Shown: in pieces, positions 49,281 through 50,296 of the stretch
How positions within the stretch are numbered: the stretch's first letter is position 1
Layout of the letters: each line of letters starts with the position of its first letter
DNA from: CAYREX01 sp964423505
GTDB taxonomy: Bacteria > Fermentibacterota > Fermentibacteria > Fermentibacterales > JCC-6
Assembly (NCBI GenBank): GCA_964423505.1
Contig: CAYREX010000019.1
Span: forward strand, 1 to 50,296
Direction of reading: 5' to 3'
DNA length: 50,296 bases
Notes under the pieces: generated by a model
Seen by the model: only the letters and a program-made list of their open reading frames with translations
Told to the model about the DNA's origin: nothing
Database searches by the model: none
Made by a program: the position numbers and the translations under genes

Positions 49281-50296
49281 TCGACCCTCTCCAGCCTGAA
49301 CGGCGGGTCCCTGCGCTCCTCCAGGAGCGTGACCGGGTACATGTAGTCCTGCCAGTGGTAGTCCCTCCCGGCCGCCGGGTCGGTCAGGGCCAGCCCCATC
49401 AGGTATGTGCCCGGCTCCCTGACGTCCAGGTCCACCCTCAGTCTGACCCTGGTCCCGTCCCGGACGGTCAGCAGCGGCCTGTTCATCTCCAGGTTGTTGG
49501 TCCCCATGACCCTCTCGCCGTCCGGCCGGTGCAGAGAGAAGCCGAGGACCACCCCCTCGGCCGGTGAGGGCAGCCTGCTCTCCAGAATGCAGTCCACCAC
49601 GATGGTCTCTCCCCTTCGGAAAATCCTGGTCGGGACGCCCTCGCGGTTCCTGACGGTGACCTCGCCGAAGGCCAGCTTCCTGCTCCCCCACTCCCTGGGC
49701 GTGGCCGCCTCCGCGGACGCGAGCCTGCGCTGCACCCCGGAGAGGTACTCCGAGACCACCTCTTCCACCGGCCCGTCCATCCGGACCCTCCCGGAGTCGA
49801 GCCAGACGCACCTGGAGCAGAGCCTCCTGGCCGCCTCCATGTCGTGGGAGACGAAGACGATGGTCCGGCCAGAGCCCCTGTAGCTGTAGATCCTGTCGTA
49901 GCAGCGGGACTGGAAGGAGGCGTCCCCCACCGCCAGCACCTCGTCCACCAGCAGTATGTCCGGGTCCACCGAGGTGGCCAGGCTGAAGCCCAGCCGCATG
50001 AACATCCCCGACGAGTAGTACTTCACCGGGCTGTCCATGAATCGCTCCAGCTGAGCGAACTCCGCTATCTCCGGCAGCAGCTCCTCCATCCTGGTTCTGC
50101 CCAGGCCCAGCAGCGCGCCGTTGAGGTAGACGTTCTCCGCCCCGGTGAGCTCGGGGTGGAACCCCACCCCCAGGTCCAGCAGCGAGGCCGTGCGCCCCAC
50201 CGACGAGACGGTTCCGGACGTGGGCTCGTAGATCCCGGCCAGGAGCTTCAGCGTGGTGGATTTCCCGGCGCCGTTGGGGCCGATGATGGCCACCGA
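49265..50296 (-). CDS. Wzt/TagH-like ABC ATPase for polysaccharide export (5' end outside the window)
   Basis: The frame is open to the window edge, so the N-terminus is missing. Visible are Walker A G-P-N-G-A-G-K-S-T, signature region K-Y-Y-S-S-G-M-F-M-R-L-G-F-S, Walker B D-I-L-L-V-D-E-V-L-A-V-G-D, and H-loop V-S-H-D. After about residue 180 there is a beta-rich C-terminal domain (D-C-I-L-E-S-R-L-P, V-L-G-F-S-L-H-R-P-D-G, G-T-N-N-L-E) typical of Wzt, which recognises the finished glycan. The Wzm permease is expected upstream, beyond 50296. Confidence 0.93.
   Translation of the reverse strand, partial: SVAIIGPNGAGKSTTLKLLAGIYEPTSGTVSSVGRTASLLDLGVGFHPELTGAENVYLNGALLGLGRTRMEELLPEIAEFAQLERFMDSPVKYYSSGMFMRLGFSLATSVDPDILLVDEVLAVGDASFQSRCYDRIYSYRGSGRTIVFVSHDMEAARRLCSRCVWLDSGRVRMDGPVEEVVSEYLSGVQRRLASAEAATPREWGSRKLAFGEVTVRNREGVPTRIFRRGETIVVDCILESRLPSPAEGVVLGFSLHRPDGERVMGTNNLEMNRPLLTVRDGTRVRLRVDLDVREPGTYLMGLALTDPAAGRDYHWQDYMYPVTLLEERRDPPFRLERVEWEPC

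Overview
The window is a bacterial chromosome segment of high GC content, interrupted near its left end by an integrated element of visibly lower GC. The host looks like a member of the FCB superphylum (candidate phyla such as Fermentibacterota or Eisenbacteria). This is inference from a gingipain-type C25 peptidase with a C-terminal sorting-type domain, a similar C-terminus at the left edge, a tiny AURKAIP1/COX24 (mS38-like) protein, LptE-type outer-membrane biogenesis, and frequent ATA (Ile) and AGG (Arg) codons in a GC-rich genome. No 16S rRNA is present to settle it.

Region 1 (1-83): the last 26 codons of a secreted host protein.

Region 2 (about 147-9255): a 9.1-kb mobile island on the 3' side of a tRNA-Arg(CCG) gene. 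It carries a large serine recombinase whose reading frame runs through the attachment site into the tRNA, an XRE regulator with palindromic operators, two small mobile-element-type ORFs, a P-loop/winged-helix ATPase gene split by a complete IS4-family insertion sequence (13-bp inverted repeats, 9-bp target duplication), and a divergently transcribed pair: a Cdc48/FtsH-like AAA+ ATPase followed by a 544-residue protein with a PD-(D/E)XK nuclease signature. This last pair, with its regulator, is the best candidate for an undescribed system, plausibly anti-phage defence.

Region 3 (9247-15839, minus strand): tRNA-Arg, an HU / mS38-like / metallophosphoesterase operon, tRNA-Ala(GGC), then a PPC-domain protein, a small lipoprotein, the C25 peptidase, an AI-2E family transporter and a nitrilase-superfamily amidase. 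A class I aminotransferase (15948-17162) is the only complete host gene on the plus strand.

Region 4 (31883 down to 17156, minus strand): a long, mostly overlapping series, rimP-nusA-infB-rbfA-truB-ribF-rpsO-pnp, continuing into dut, lptE, two small membrane proteins, a membrane dipeptidase, two hypothetical proteins, apbE, amrS and a NusG-domain-II protein. It joins transcription/translation factors with envelope and cofactor genes, mostly by ATGA/GTGA/TTGA start-stop overlaps.

Region 5 (50296 down to 32007, minus strand): a surface polysaccharide locus: Wzt-like ABC ATPase (cut by the window edge), two GT39-like membrane glycosyltransferases, two B12-binding radical SAM proteins, a ChbG/YdjC deacetylase, GT9 and GT2 transferases, a WbaP-like initiating transferase, two predicted outer-membrane barrel proteins, a CBM48-like protein, an orphan MalK/UgpC-type ATPase, a WecA/TagO-like initiating transferase and an O-antigen ligase/polymerase-like protein with a large soluble C-terminal part. 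The only gene-free stretches are under 300 bases; the longest, 84-306, holds the left island boundary.
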